DNA of 14,452 nucleotides from Prevotellaceae bacterium UBA6417 (GCA_002439755.1 DJPH01000010.1:6091-20542), one strand, 5' to 3'; shown: positions 7,601-14,356, counted from the first letter of the stretch. Program-made: numbers and translations. Notes: generated from the letters alone by a model not told the origin.

Positions 7601-10279
7601 ATCGGATAATGTAATAAGGTTATTTTCCAATAGATTGTCCTTTGCATAGGTCAACACATCGTAATGGAGGTACATGTTTTTCAATGGAGTTCCAACGAGT
7701 ATGCGTACTTTCTCTCCTTTTTGAAATTCGTGTGCTGTCTGATATATTTGCAAGGGCATTGAACCAATAGGCTTTTTGTCTTCTAATGAAAAGAGCGCAA
7801 ACGTGTGTTTCAGTAGCACTAAGGTATCAGTTCTGTCGGCAGGAATTACTCGCAAGTGGTATTCGCCTGAAGCTAAGTCTGAAAAAACATCGGGCTTTAT
7901 CTCTGTATTAAAATCCCAAGTGCCTTCCAGCTGTTTGGCAGTTCCTTGCCAGAGTTCAAAGCGTGCTTTTCCGCCAACAAGTTTGCCACCGGCATTCTGT
8001 TGGGTGATTGTAAATGGCGGCATCTGTTCTTTGCAAACACGTGCAGGTAAGTTTGTATACAAATAAGACGGGCGATTCCCAGCAAAAAGATTGTACTTGC
8101 ATGTTTGCGTCTCGCCATTTTCCAAAGTGGCAACGGCTTCGGTTTCAAAAATGAAATTTCGTGCTTTCCACAATGGCATTGCGTTGTCAGCCTTGACATC
8201 TATATTAAGGAATACGGGGACACTGAAACAACCGTTTTCATCAGTTCGAAGTGTATCTTGCAATAGGTCTTTTTGAGAGGCCGCATCATAACGGTTCCAA
8301 TATGAAGGGCGACGTATGACCGAAACTGCCACGCGTGCATTTGAAATGGGAAAACCAGCATATGTTTTGACGGATCCTTTAAGATGAACAGTGTCGCCGG
8401 CAGCATAAGCATTCTTGACGTCATCAAAAGCTACAACAAATGTGGGTCGCTTATATTGTTCTACCCGAAAAGCGACCGAACTGTTTCTTGTGCGGATACT
8501 GAATGTCCCGTTTAAGCATGAAGCCGGTAACGGAAAATCTGCGCCAAACGCGCCGAAAGCGTCAGACACAACGTCTTTCTTTTCAAGTTCTTTCTGGTTG
8601 GCATCCAATAATCGTAAAGTGATGGTTTCACCGGATTTTACACTTACCTGATCGTTTCTTTGGGTATACGAAAAGCCTCCAACTCTCACGCTTTGTCCCG
8701 GTCTATAGATGGAACGGTCCGTGAAAAGAGACTGTTTTTTATATTCTGTTGAGACGGTGTCAGCCTTATAAAAGTGCGTGGGATACAAGTGCAATCCGCG
8801 GCAATAGTTGTCCCTGCCATGTTGTACATAAACATTAAAGTGCTCTTTTATTTCTTTGGCAACTAGTACTTCTCCTTTATTATTAGTAGTGTAAGTCTGT
8901 CCATCGTTGTTATTGCTTGCAGGTTGAAGCAAGACTTTTGCTCCGGATATCGGGCGACCTGATTCTGCTTCGCTTACAACGATGCGTGTTCCCTTTTTGT
9001 CAACAGCCAACGTCATTACATGAAGGGACGATACATAATATAAATTGTATGGGCGGCAGATGTTTTTGCCACTTACTAATTCGATGTAATATATCCCAGC
9101 TTCGGGTGCTTCGAAAGCAATTTTTTTGCTTATTTGCTCATACGGTTTCCCCTTTTTCAATTCGAAGGGAATTTCAAAGGCGAGGCCTCTCAGATGTTCT
9201 TTAATCTTATTCTCGTTTCGTTCCCATCGGTCTCTTGCATTATAGTTAGTGTGGTAAAATCTTAGTTTTCCTTTTGTCAGATTGGTCGCAAAAATGCTGA
9301 TGGAGTCCTTTTGCCCCGGAAAAGATTGCATTTGCGGCATATCAATGCTGACCCGTGGCTCTGTAATAGCATTTATGCAGTTTGTCAGAACTGAAGCGCG
9401 TTTGGAATGAGGGTATTTCTCCAGACCTTCTACTGCATATTCATAGGCACTCTTGTTATCTCCGCTTCTTTCAAACGAATTGACTAACTCTATGTAAGCT
9501 TCCATACAAACATCCAAATCTCCGAAGTCCTTGATTAGTAGTTGGCACCCTTTACGGTAGTTTTCATAAGACTTGAATAAATAGGGATGCCGGACTTCGG
9601 CGTTTAGTGAATCAAGCATTAAAAAGAACTCTGCTTCACGGTTATTCTGCTTTCGGTAGATTTGCAATGATGTATGATAGAGCTGTAAGGCCTTTTCATA
9701 TGGTTTTAAGGCTTGGTCGGTCATTGAAGACAAAGAGTTGCAGCAAGTTCTTGCAACGATGTTCAACAAATCACCATGAAAATATTTGCTGTCGCTCCCG
9801 CTTTCAATGACAAAGGGTATATAAGTGCCGGCTTTGGCCTTTGACAAAAGTTCGGGATTGTCCATGGCCCGACAATAATGTTCTATGGATTTTAGTGGAG
9901 CCTGTTCGTTGAGATGGGCGTTATCGGTTTGATATAACTCACCGAGTACCACATGATATAAAGACTTCATCTCAGCCCTTTGCTCTTCTTCCATATAGCG
10001 TTCTATGGCCGGAATCATAGCCGTCGCACTGTCCGGTGATATCTGTCCCGATAGTTGCCGGCGTGTCAGTAGCCCGACAATCAATTGGCCGCCATCTCCG
10101 TTTTTGTGTGCACGGGCAATAATCTTATCAACGCTTTTTAAGGCACTTTTGGGCAAGTCATCTTTCATGAAGGTTTTTACTTCTTTCCATAAAGAAGTAT
10201 AGGACTGCGCAAAGGCAGGAGAAGACATGCTGGAACAGAGCATCAGCATGAGAACGATAATGGTAGTTTCTTTCTTCAT
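4646..10279 (-). CDS. Alpha-2-macroglobulin-like (MG-domain) secreted protein lacking the thioester
   Basis: A 1877-residue exported protein. The chosen ATG at 10279 begins MKKETTIIVLMLMLCSSMSS and is followed by PAFAQ, a clean signal peptide; the frame runs on to a TTG at 10348 but adds nothing recognisable. Residues about 30-310 are helical and TPR-like, a domain of Bacteroidetes homologues. Macroglobulin beta-domains follow: the classic FTDRSIYRPGQSVRVGG motif is at about 519-535 and further MG domains extend to about 1000. The central A2M signature (YFQPSLITNENGEISLSFRLPQ) is at 1116-1137. A toroid-like helical region at about 1315-1640 contains LQNADGSWSWFKG, and a receptor-like beta domain ends the protein. 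The CxEQ thioester is absent: SRPVSDDAYSMATAYY (1327-1342) occupies its place. Family knowledge: bacterial A2Ms trap proteases in the periplasm; a thioester-free form could trap only non-covalently. It lies 65 bases after lpxH and 11 before the phytase-like gene. Confidence 0.9.
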   Translation of the reverse strand: MKKETTIIVLMLMLCSSMSSPAFAQSYTSLWKEVKTFMKDDLPKSALKSVDKIIARAHKNGDGGQLIVGLLTRRQLSGQISPDSATAMIPAIERYMEEEQRAEMKSLYHVVLGELYQTDNAHLNEQAPLKSIEHYCRAMDNPELLSKAKAGTYIPFVIESGSDSKYFHGDLLNIVARTCCNSLSSMTDQALKPYEKALQLYHTSLQIYRKQNNREAEFFLMLDSLNAEVRHPYLFKSYENYRKGCQLLIKDFGDLDVCMEAYIELVNSFERSGDNKSAYEYAVEGLEKYPHSKRASVLTNCINAITEPRVSIDMPQMQSFPGQKDSISIFATNLTKGKLRFYHTNYNARDRWERNENKIKEHLRGLAFEIPFELKKGKPYEQISKKIAFEAPEAGIYYIELVSGKNICRPYNLYYVSSLHVMTLAVDKKGTRIVVSEAESGRPISGAKVLLQPASNNNDGQTYTTNNKGEVLVAKEIKEHFNVYVQHGRDNYCRGLHLYPTHFYKADTVSTEYKKQSLFTDRSIYRPGQSVRVGGFSYTQRNDQVSVKSGETITLRLLDANQKELEKKDVVSDAFGAFGADFPLPASCLNGTFSIRTRNSSVAFRVEQYKRPTFVVAFDDVKNAYAAGDTVHLKGSVKTYAGFPISNARVAVSVIRRPSYWNRYDAASQKDLLQDTLRTDENGCFSVPVFLNIDVKADNAMPLWKARNFIFETEAVATLENGETQTCKYNLFAGNRPSYLYTNLPARVCKEQMPPFTITQQNAGGKLVGGKARFELWQGTAKQLEGTWDFNTEIKPDVFSDLASGEYHLRVIPADRTDTLVLLKHTFALFSLEDKKPIGSMPLQIYQTAHEFQKGEKVRILVGTPLKNMYLHYDVLTYAKDNLLENNLITLSDSVFTLCFDDEKEAYGDGLQLLFTYVKDGIMHSQQIMIEKPRPDKRLSLRWKTFRDRLRPGQEETWTLQVLRNGLPASASVMATLYDASLDKFSKLEWPFALYFGRNIPNRIWRSSHIPSFNLWLSSKIKNTKEQVWSFDTFDINRFIGSYYLGRSPILMSAAQSSKPLKVRGRLKADTATDNALEEVAELADIKLNSKMAATSGSVIEKGAVEMRSDFNETAYFQPSLITNENGEISLSFRLPQSLTQWNFKALAHTKDMDYGRLDTMAVASKDFMLQPNVPRFLRVGDKTSLAASLRNMTGQDIKGTITCEWIDPQTQAVIDSQQKLFEVFANGESTVSFPISVSDKYSLLICRMAAISKDFSDGEQHYVPILDDKQEISESIPLSLKDKGKTAFDLTKLFGKRYNETSHRRLTIEYTGNPAWLAIEALPTLSRPVSDDAYSMATAYYSLSLAEMEARSDPAISQLARAWSKEKNVDSLFLLLERNEDLKHIILNETPWVAAANHERERLIRLSSLFDTLSLSYRKQSYVDKLVELQNADGSWSWFKGIPGNLNTTIDIAHIIARLSCLYHAGLTSDKLQQSLQRAERFMDEQIAKDVAEMKKAQKQHKVSPSLSNWQLRYLSICAMRGYKPTSDRAYLIDLLKKESTSYNMYDKSLGTVILAKSGQTNAARNMLRSLMEHTVETAEMGRYFDTDRSLWNWESCRIPTQIAALEAIHALTPEDTTTIQKMSRWLLQAKRTQTWGNPMNSVDAIYYLFLQQNMLKHAGGRDYPKMQLVWSGSRKSTDITSNAHEMQMPATLGYYRRTLSDEELKSQPKSLIVDKTAEPMAFGAVYAQYLMPVSEVEASASGLKLSCSYSVRKGQEWIAVASNLKLHKGDLVRVRHELTADRDYDYVCLKDGRPACMEPVQALSGYDWRNGCYRNVGDASTGYFFQQLSKGKHVIETEMRVDREGTFTSAVPFVQCLYSPEFSGKDKAVTISVGQ

Positions 10280-10344
10280 TGTTTTCTGCGTTACGTGATT
10301 CTCGCTAATCATTATATAAACTGCCTTTTTGCTGCAACATTGCA

Positions 10345-11106
10345 TCAAAATTGCGTTTCTCCTTCGATATAATTTTCCAACAAAAGATTTTGCCCGTCAA
10401 AAACGGCAAATGTAAACTTCTCTATCCAATCTCCCAAAATGACAAAGCGAGCTGTTTTGTTTAGCATAAGATCCACATCTACATGGCGATGCCCGAATAT
10501 GAAGTAATTGATATCAGGATGTGTTTTCAGATAGTTCCGTGAGAATTTCACCAGCCCGTCTTTTTCGGCGCCAATAAAATATCCTTCTGCTTTTTCGTGC
10601 TTTTTACGGCTGTGGGCAGCCCACGTCAGCCCGAACCACATTCCCCATCGGGGGTGGATAGACGCAAAGAGCTTTTGACAAATCCTATTGCGAAATATGG
10701 CGCGCAATAGCAAATACTTCCGGTCTGTCTTGTCCAGCCCGTCGCCATGCCCCAAAAAGAATTCGAATCCATGGATTTCCACTGTTGTTGAATCGCGATG
10801 GAGCACTACGCCGCACTCTTTCTCCAAGTAGTCGCCACACCACAGGTCATGATTTCCTGTAAAGAAATGCACTTCCACTCCGCTGTCGGTCAGCTCGCTG
10901 ATCTTTCCCAGAAAACGCGTATATCCTTTGGGTACAACATAGCGGTATTCGTGCCAAAAGTCAAACATGTCTCCCAGCATGTAGACAGCAGAAGCCTTGT
11001 TTTTGATGCTGTCAAGGAAACGTACTATTCTGCGTTCGCGCATTCTTCCGTGAGGTATGGCCTGTGAACCCAAGTGGGCATCTGAAAGGAAGTACACGTT
11101 TTTCAT
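10345..11106 (-). CDS. lpxH: UDP-2,3-diacylglucosamine diphosphatase (LpxH-type metallophosphoesterase)
   Basis: A 253-residue calcineurin-like metallophosphoesterase. All five metal-binding blocks are present in order: DAH (D9, H11), GDMFDFW (D46), GNHDLW (N85, H86), GHGDG (H120) and FGHRHVD (H206, H208). The long helical insert at about 125-190 with basic and hydrophobic residues matches LpxH enzymes, which hydrolyse UDP-2,3-diacylglucosamine to lipid X and UMP in lipid A biosynthesis at the inner face of the cytoplasmic membrane. No signal peptide is seen, as expected. It is complete for the family. It lies 22 bases after the MIP18-like gene and 65 bases before the alpha-2-macroglobulin-like gene in the same direction, probably in one transcript. 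An LpxG/LpxI-type role or a different phosphoesterase substrate cannot be excluded by sequence, but the HRH pattern and DFW motif favour LpxH. Confidence 0.88.
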   Translation of the reverse strand: MKNVYFLSDAHLGSQAIPHGRMRERRIVRFLDSIKNKASAVYMLGDMFDFWHEYRYVVPKGYTRFLGKISELTDSGVEVHFFTGNHDLWCGDYLEKECGVVLHRDSTTVEIHGFEFFLGHGDGLDKTDRKYLLLRAIFRNRICQKLFASIHPRWGMWFGLTWAAHSRKKHEKAEGYFIGAEKDGLVKFSRNYLKTHPDINYFIFGHRHVDVDLMLNKTARFVILGDWIEKFTFAVFDGQNLLLENYIEGETQF

Positions 11107-11128
11107 CTGTTACTTTCGTTAAGTCGGA

Positions 11129-11473
11129 TTATAGCATTCCTAAATCGGCTTTGGCTTCTTCACTCATCATGCTTTGATCCCATTGTGGCTCGAATACAAG
11201 GTTGACGTTGGCCGAAGTGACTCCTTCGATGCCTTCTACCTTCTGACGTACATCTTCCAAAATGTAGTCGGCCAAAGGACATCCCGGGGCAGTCAGTGTC
11301 ATGTCCATGTCGAGCGTTCCGTCGTCTTCATGATAATCGATTTTATATATCAGACCAAGGTCATAGATGTTTACCGGAATTTCGGGATCGTATACGGTTT
11401 TCAATGCGGCAATGATTTTTTCTTCTACTGCCAATGCCTTTTTCTGTTGTTCTTGGTTGTTGTCTTTTTCCAT
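11129..11473 (-). CDS. MIP18/DUF59-family Fe-S cluster assembly protein
   Basis: A 114-residue cytoplasmic protein of the MIP18 (DUF59, SufT/PaaD-like) family. Diagnostic motifs are VYDPEIPVNIYDLGLIY (27-43) and MTLTAPGCPLADYILEDV (58-75). The conserved Cys65 in PGCP is the residue thought to take part in cluster handling or transfer. Relatives support maturation of Fe-S proteins alongside the Suf system; many Bacteroidales encode one in or near suf operons, but no suf genes are in this window. It is intact: the first 15 residues are a polar, glutamine-rich extension. It sits 20 bases after radC and 22 before lpxH, inside the minus-strand operon. The family is certain; the precise partner is unknown. 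Confidence 0.9.
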   Translation of the reverse strand: MEKDNNQEQQKKALAVEEKIIAALKTVYDPEIPVNIYDLGLIYKIDYHEDDGTLDMDMTLTAPGCPLADYILEDVRQKVEGIEGVTSANVNLVFEPQWDQSMMSEEAKADLGML

Positions 11474-11493
11474 TATAAAAGTTATCTTGTATT

Positions 11494-12186
11494 TTACAAT
11501 CGGCCTTCGTCTGCGTAGCTGTAATAACGGTTCCCGCCTAATATTAGATGATCCAAAAGCCGTATATTCATTATTTTGCAGGCTTCTTGCAACTGGCGTG
11601 TCAGACTGTCGTCTTCGCGACCCGGTCTTACGGAGCCCGACGGGTGGTTATGTGCTAAAACAATGGTTGTGGCGTTTTTTTGAAGAGCCAGTCTCAGTAT
11701 TTTCCGTATGTCTGCGCTGACGAATGTAAGCCCGCCGATGCCTATCAGCTCCACACTGATTAGACGCAGACTTTGGTTAAGCAAGACCACCCGGCATTCT
11801 TCTTCGGAAAGGTCCCAGAATAGGGGCTTCAGCAATTCTCCGAACAATTTCTCGGAAGAGTCAAATGTACAGTCTTTATCGTCAGTTTTCTTCATTCGTC
11901 GGCGGCCAAATTCGCATGCTGCCATTATGGTTACCGCCTTTGCCTGTCCGATGCCCTTGAAAGCGGTGAGGTCTTCGTAGCTCATTTTTCCCAATTTATC
12001 CAGGCTGCCATTACAGGTATCCAATACGCCCTGCATGATTTCAACGGCATTTTGCGATGGCGTTCCTGTGTGGATTAAGATGGCCAGTAGCTCTGCATTT
12101 GTCAAAGCCGTTGCACCTATGGTCAGCAGGCGTTCGCGCGGTCTGCTGTCTTCATTCCATTCGTTTATGGCCAATCGTTTTTTCAT
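11494..12186 (-). CDS. radC: RadC-family JAMM/MPN domain protein
   Basis: A 230-residue protein of the RadC (JAB/MPN) family. The N-terminal RPRERLL motif (16-21) and a helix-hairpin-helix, AFKGIGQAKA (75-84), are followed by the MPN domain: E128-E130 region, AHNHPSGS (H179, H181), then E191-D192 and the LLDHLILGG strand (210-218). Despite the name the cellular function is unsettled; the family is often linked to DNA repair or mobile elements, and the original E. coli radC phenotype was traced to recG. One point is unusual: in the JAMM pattern HxHP...S-x-x-D, the serine before the metal-binding Asp is usually present (as in PSREDI), whereas here the codon is GGT, giving P188-G189-R-E-D192. 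Other ligands are intact and length is normal. It lies 15 bases after the glycosyltransferase and 20 before the MIP18-like gene. Confidence 0.93.
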   Translation of the reverse strand: MKKRLAINEWNEDSRPRERLLTIGATALTNAELLAILIHTGTPSQNAVEIMQGVLDTCNGSLDKLGKMSYEDLTAFKGIGQAKAVTIMAACEFGRRRMKKTDDKDCTFDSSEKLFGELLKPLFWDLSEEECRVVLLNQSLRLISVELIGIGGLTFVSADIRKILRLALQKNATTIVLAHNHPSGSVRPGREDDSLTRQLQEACKIMNIRLLDHLILGGNRYYSYADEGRL

Positions 12187-12201
12187 GTGGCAAGCTCTTG
12201 G

Positions 12202-13194
12202 TTACTTGTAGAAATTGTTCTTGAAAGCTTCAAACTCGTCTTCCTTGCAGATGCAACGTCGCCACCATGCGCGCAGAAACCCCGTGCCGTAGCCCGTTAG
12301 CTGTACAAACGATGCAGCAACAGCCAGGCAACCGGTCTTCAGACTTTTTTCTTTCAATGATGCATCTGCTAATATCATTAGGGCATAGGCAACCAATGGC
12401 AAAATAGCCCAGCGGCAAACCATCATGCCCGATATAAAAACAAATTCACCGCACGTAAATGTTGCCGGAAGCAAGTGGACAATTTTCAGGCTGCCGGGAT
12501 GACGTTTCCAAAGGTTGATGCGTGCAATGCCCGAGTTGTGGACTTGCTTGAAGAACTTTTTAAAATCGGTGCGCCTCTTGTGCCATACCCAGGCATCCGG
12601 AAATAGGCAACACTTGTAGCCATTGGCAAAAAGGCGGATGCTGAGGTCGATGTCTTCGCCGAAACGCATGTCAGAAAAGCCGCCTACGTGTTCGAAAACG
12701 CTGCGTCGCACTCCGAAATTAAAGCTCCGCGGATAAAATTTGTCCAGTTTCTTTTTGCCGCCGCGTATGCCTCCCGTTGTAAAGAACGAAGTCATGGCAT
12801 AATTGATGGCTTTCTGCACCGGTGTGAAACCTTTGTCTGCCCTGTCGGGACCGCCAAAAGCGTCAGCCGCGGTTTTTCCCAAAGCTCTGTCGACTGCATC
12901 AATGTAGCCCGGAGGCAATACGCAGTCGGAATCAAGGAACAGCAGATATTCGCCACGGGCTCGGGCTGCACCGTAATTGCGTGAAGCACCCGGACCGGAG
13001 TTCCCTTTTGCGTAATAGTGCAAGTCCCAGCCCTCGGCATACGTTGACGAAACTACCTCCTTGCAGGGCAATGAAGAGCCATCCTCTATCACCAGGACTT
13101 CAAAGTCTTTGCTAAGCTGGCCGGCCAAGCTTTTTAAAAGTTCGCCCACCTCATCGGGTCTGTTATATACAGGAATAATAATCGAATACTTCAT
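12202..13194 (-). CDS. Family 2 glycosyltransferase, membrane-associated
   Basis: A 330-residue inverting GT-A glycosyltransferase. Motifs are MKYSIIIPVYNRPDE at the start, nucleotide-binding VIEDGS (35-40), SGPGASRNYG (66-75), the metal-binding DSD (88-90), FNFGVRRSVFEHVGGF (158-173) and the acceptor-side GEDIDLSIRL (179-188) holding the likely catalytic base Asp. After the catalytic domain come two hydrophobic stretches (about 250-277 and 285-308), so the protein is probably anchored in the inner membrane, facing the cytoplasm. The donor and acceptor sugars cannot be read from sequence; a role in surface glycan or lipid-linked saccharide synthesis is inferred. It is the first gene of the six-gene operon, with a promoter -7 box directly before its ATG. 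Intact. Confidence 0.9.
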   Translation of the reverse strand: MKYSIIIPVYNRPDEVGELLKSLAGQLSKDFEVLVIEDGSSLPCKEVVSSTYAEGWDLHYYAKGNSGPGASRNYGAARARGEYLLFLDSDCVLPPGYIDAVDRALGKTAADAFGGPDRADKGFTPVQKAINYAMTSFFTTGGIRGGKKKLDKFYPRSFNFGVRRSVFEHVGGFSDMRFGEDIDLSIRLFANGYKCCLFPDAWVWHKRRTDFKKFFKQVHNSGIARINLWKRHPGSLKIVHLLPATFTCGEFVFISGMMVCRWAILPLVAYALMILADASLKEKSLKTGCLAVAASFVQLTGYGTGFLRAWWRRCICKEDEFEAFKNNFYK

Positions 13195-13201
13195 ACAATT
13201 G

Positions 13202-13209
13202 CAAAGGTA
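13202..13209 (-). promoter_or_regulatory. -7 promoter box of the glycosyltransferase-led operon
   Basis: On the minus strand the box TACCTTTG (13209-13202) ends seven bases before the ATG at 13194. No convincing TTTG lies 17-21 bases upstream. If used, transcription would start at about 13197, making the mRNA almost leaderless. Confidence 0.6.
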
Positions 13210-13242
13210 AGCATAAAAATCTCATTTGCTTATTGACTGTAC

Positions 13243-13275
13243 AAAAAAAGGAGAAGCCCGTCAGTGAGCTTCTCC
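13243..13275 (-). terminator. Intrinsic terminator of efp
   Basis: Reading leftward, an 8-bp stem GGAGAAGC/GCTTCTCC (13275-13268 with 13257-13250) and 10-base loop is followed directly by seven T's (13249-13243). It begins about 32 bases after the efp stop and separates efp from the glycosyltransferase operon. Confidence 0.9.
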
Positions 13276-13307
13276 CTATGAAGTTTGTCTGTAGTAAAAG
13301 TGTCTTC

Positions 13308-13871
13308 TTACTTGGCGCGGTTTACATAAGAGCCGTCGCGAGTGTCGACTTCGACCATCTCACCCTCGTTGATAAACAAAGGTACACGTATTTCTGCGCC
13401 GGTTTCCAATTTTGCAGGCTTCGTGGCATTGGTAGCTGTATCGCCTTTCAGACCCGGTTCGGTATATACAATCTTGAGGATGGTCTTTACTGGCATTTCG
13501 GCAAACAGGATTGTTTCGGTCGAAGCATCGGTGACGATTTCTACGATGTCACCCTCTTTCATGTAATCAACACCTTCAATCAGAGACTTTTGTACCGGAA
13601 CATCGTCCCAGGTCTCCTGATTCAGAAAATGATAAGTGTCTCCTTCATTATAAGAAAACTGGTAAGGACGGCGTTCTACGCGTACATCTTCCAGCTTTTC
13701 ACCGATGTTGAAACGACGCTCACGAACCAAACCGCTTACGACATCTTTCAGTTTCGTACGCATAAAAGTATTGCCTTTGCCCGGCTTTACGTGCAAAAAT
13801 TCAATGCAGAAGTACAATTTTCCATCTAAACGGATGCAAGTTCCGTTCTTAATGTCTTGCGAATTAATCAT
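13308..13871 (-). CDS. efp: Translation elongation factor P
   Basis: A 187-residue cytoplasmic translation factor that binds between the P and E sites and relieves ribosome stalling at consecutive prolines. Three beta-barrel domains are visible: the KOW-like N-domain with the tip loop HVKPGKGNTFMRTKLK, the middle OB domain (about 65-128), and a C-terminal OB domain closing with INEGEMVEVDTRDGSYVNRAK (about 167-187), the signature EF-P end. The tip residue is Lys32 in PGKGN, which in other bacteria may carry a modification; no modification enzyme lies in the window. Length matches the family. It is a single-gene unit, with a canonical promoter at 13901-13931 and a strong terminator at 13243-13275. 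Confidence 0.97.
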   Translation of the reverse strand: MINSQDIKNGTCIRLDGKLYFCIEFLHVKPGKGNTFMRTKLKDVVSGLVRERRFNIGEKLEDVRVERRPYQFSYNEGDTYHFLNQETWDDVPVQKSLIEGVDYMKEGDIVEIVTDASTETILFAEMPVKTILKIVYTEPGLKGDTATNATKPAKLETGAEIRVPLFINEGEMVEVDTRDGSYVNRAK

Positions 13872-13900
13872 ATAAACTTATTAAGAATTTGTTTTGCGTG

Positions 13901-13931
13901 CAAAGTTACGGCAAACAGACGAAAACACAAA
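13901..13931 (-). promoter_or_regulatory. Bacteroidetes-type promoter of efp
   Basis: On the minus strand TTTG (13931-13928) is followed after 19 bases by TAACTTTG (13908-13901), an ideal match to the Bacteroidetes consensus. The predicted start near 13896 gives a leader of about 25 bases before the efp ATG at 13871. Confidence 0.85.
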
Positions 13932-14107
13932 ATAAACGACTTGATTTCTGAATGAAAAGCCTTTTGTTCCTGAAAAGATAATGGCGATTTTGAAATAACC
14001 AGGTGCGAAAGCCCGTTTTGCCTCCTACTCGGGAGAAATTCGTTGTGGCAAGATTTGAGTCTCGCTCACTTTTTCGCGTGCTTTTTTACTCGAAAATGTA
14101 GCAAAAA
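13932..14107. other. Intergenic region without recognised gene
   Basis: This stretch lies between the efp promoter and the hairpin at 14108. I see no convincing ORF, tRNA or repeat in it. It contains short imperfect palindromes (CTCC...GGAG around 14022-14036) and T-rich tracts (near 14070 and 14083), none of which makes a clear terminator. Confidence 0.4.
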
Positions 14108-14138
14108 GCAGTCGGTCTCTTGGTAAGAGACCGACTGC
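14103..14138 (-). terminator. Perfect hairpin with leftward U-tract, probable terminator
   Basis: GCAGTCGGTCTCTT (14108-14121), loop GGT, and AAGAGACCGACTGC (14125-14138) form a perfect 14-bp stem with a 3-base loop. On the minus strand it is followed by five T's (14107-14103), which is the layout of an intrinsic terminator for leftward transcription. It would insulate efp from anything to the right. Part of the same sequence recurs inverted at the window end, so it may instead be the end of a repeat element. Confidence 0.7.
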
Positions 14139-14141
14139 AAG
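14119..14141 (+). repeat. Left copy of a 23-bp inverted repeat
   Basis: These 23 bases (CTTGGTAAGAGACCGACTGC plus AAG) are the exact reverse complement of the last 23 bases of the window. The last nine bases of this copy, CGACTGCAA (14132-14140), are repeated once more at 14142-14150, a 10-base-period tandem at its inner edge. The copy includes the right arm and loop of the hairpin at 14108-14138. Confidence 0.85.
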
Positions 14142-14147
14142 CGACTG

Positions 14148-14178
14148 CAAAACTACAAAAATCATTTAACGCAGGCAA
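14148..14178 (-). promoter_or_regulatory. Possible leftward promoter inside the repeat-bounded segment
   Basis: On the minus strand, GTTG with its TTG at 14178-14176 lies 20 bases before TAGTTTTG (14155-14148), a fit to TAnnTTTG. The expected start near 14143 lies only about five bases before the hairpin at 14138-14108, so a transcript from here would run straight into the terminator. The match may be fortuitous in A/T-rich DNA. Confidence 0.35.
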
Positions 14179-14233
14179 CTATTTTCTTGAAAAAAGACAA
14201 CAAAATTACCCCCCCCCAATTTTACAACAAGCT

Positions 14234-14356
14234 ATGAAACAGAATGATACAGGATGTCTAATGAAACAAGTTTTCTATGTAAATGAACTAAAGCCGTATG
14301 AAGTATCATTGCAATGGCCGTACAATATTACAAATATAGGAGAATCGCTTATTTGA
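14234..14356 (+). CDS. Small unrecognised ORF, 40 residues
   Basis: This is the only rightward ORF of note in the segment between the inverted repeats. It starts MKQNDTGCLMKQVFYVNEL and ends at a TGA at 14354-14356; an internal ATG at 14261 would give 31 residues. It has no signal peptide, membrane segment or motif I recognise. The same frame is open leftward through the C9 tract (14209-14217) to 14120, but that part overlaps the hairpin and is unlikely to be coding. No promoter or ribosome binding site is evident. It could be a gene remnant within a repeat element, or chance. Confidence 0.2.
   Translation: MKQNDTGCLMKQVFYVNELKPYEVSLQWPYNITNIGESLI

Noticed and set aside
11474..11493. TAACTTTT just before the MIP18-like gene as an internal promoter
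   Set aside because: One mismatch to TAnnTTTG, no -33 element and too close to the start codon.
13233..13829. 198-residue plus-strand open frame opposite efp
   Set aside because: It is an antisense shadow of the well-supported efp gene and has no recognisable protein content.
14043..14078. Sequence near TTTGAGTCTCGCTCAC resembling the T-loop and 3' end of a tRNA, hence a possible attachment site
   Set aside because: No 5-bp T-stem, acceptor pairing or other tRNA arms can be formed upstream.
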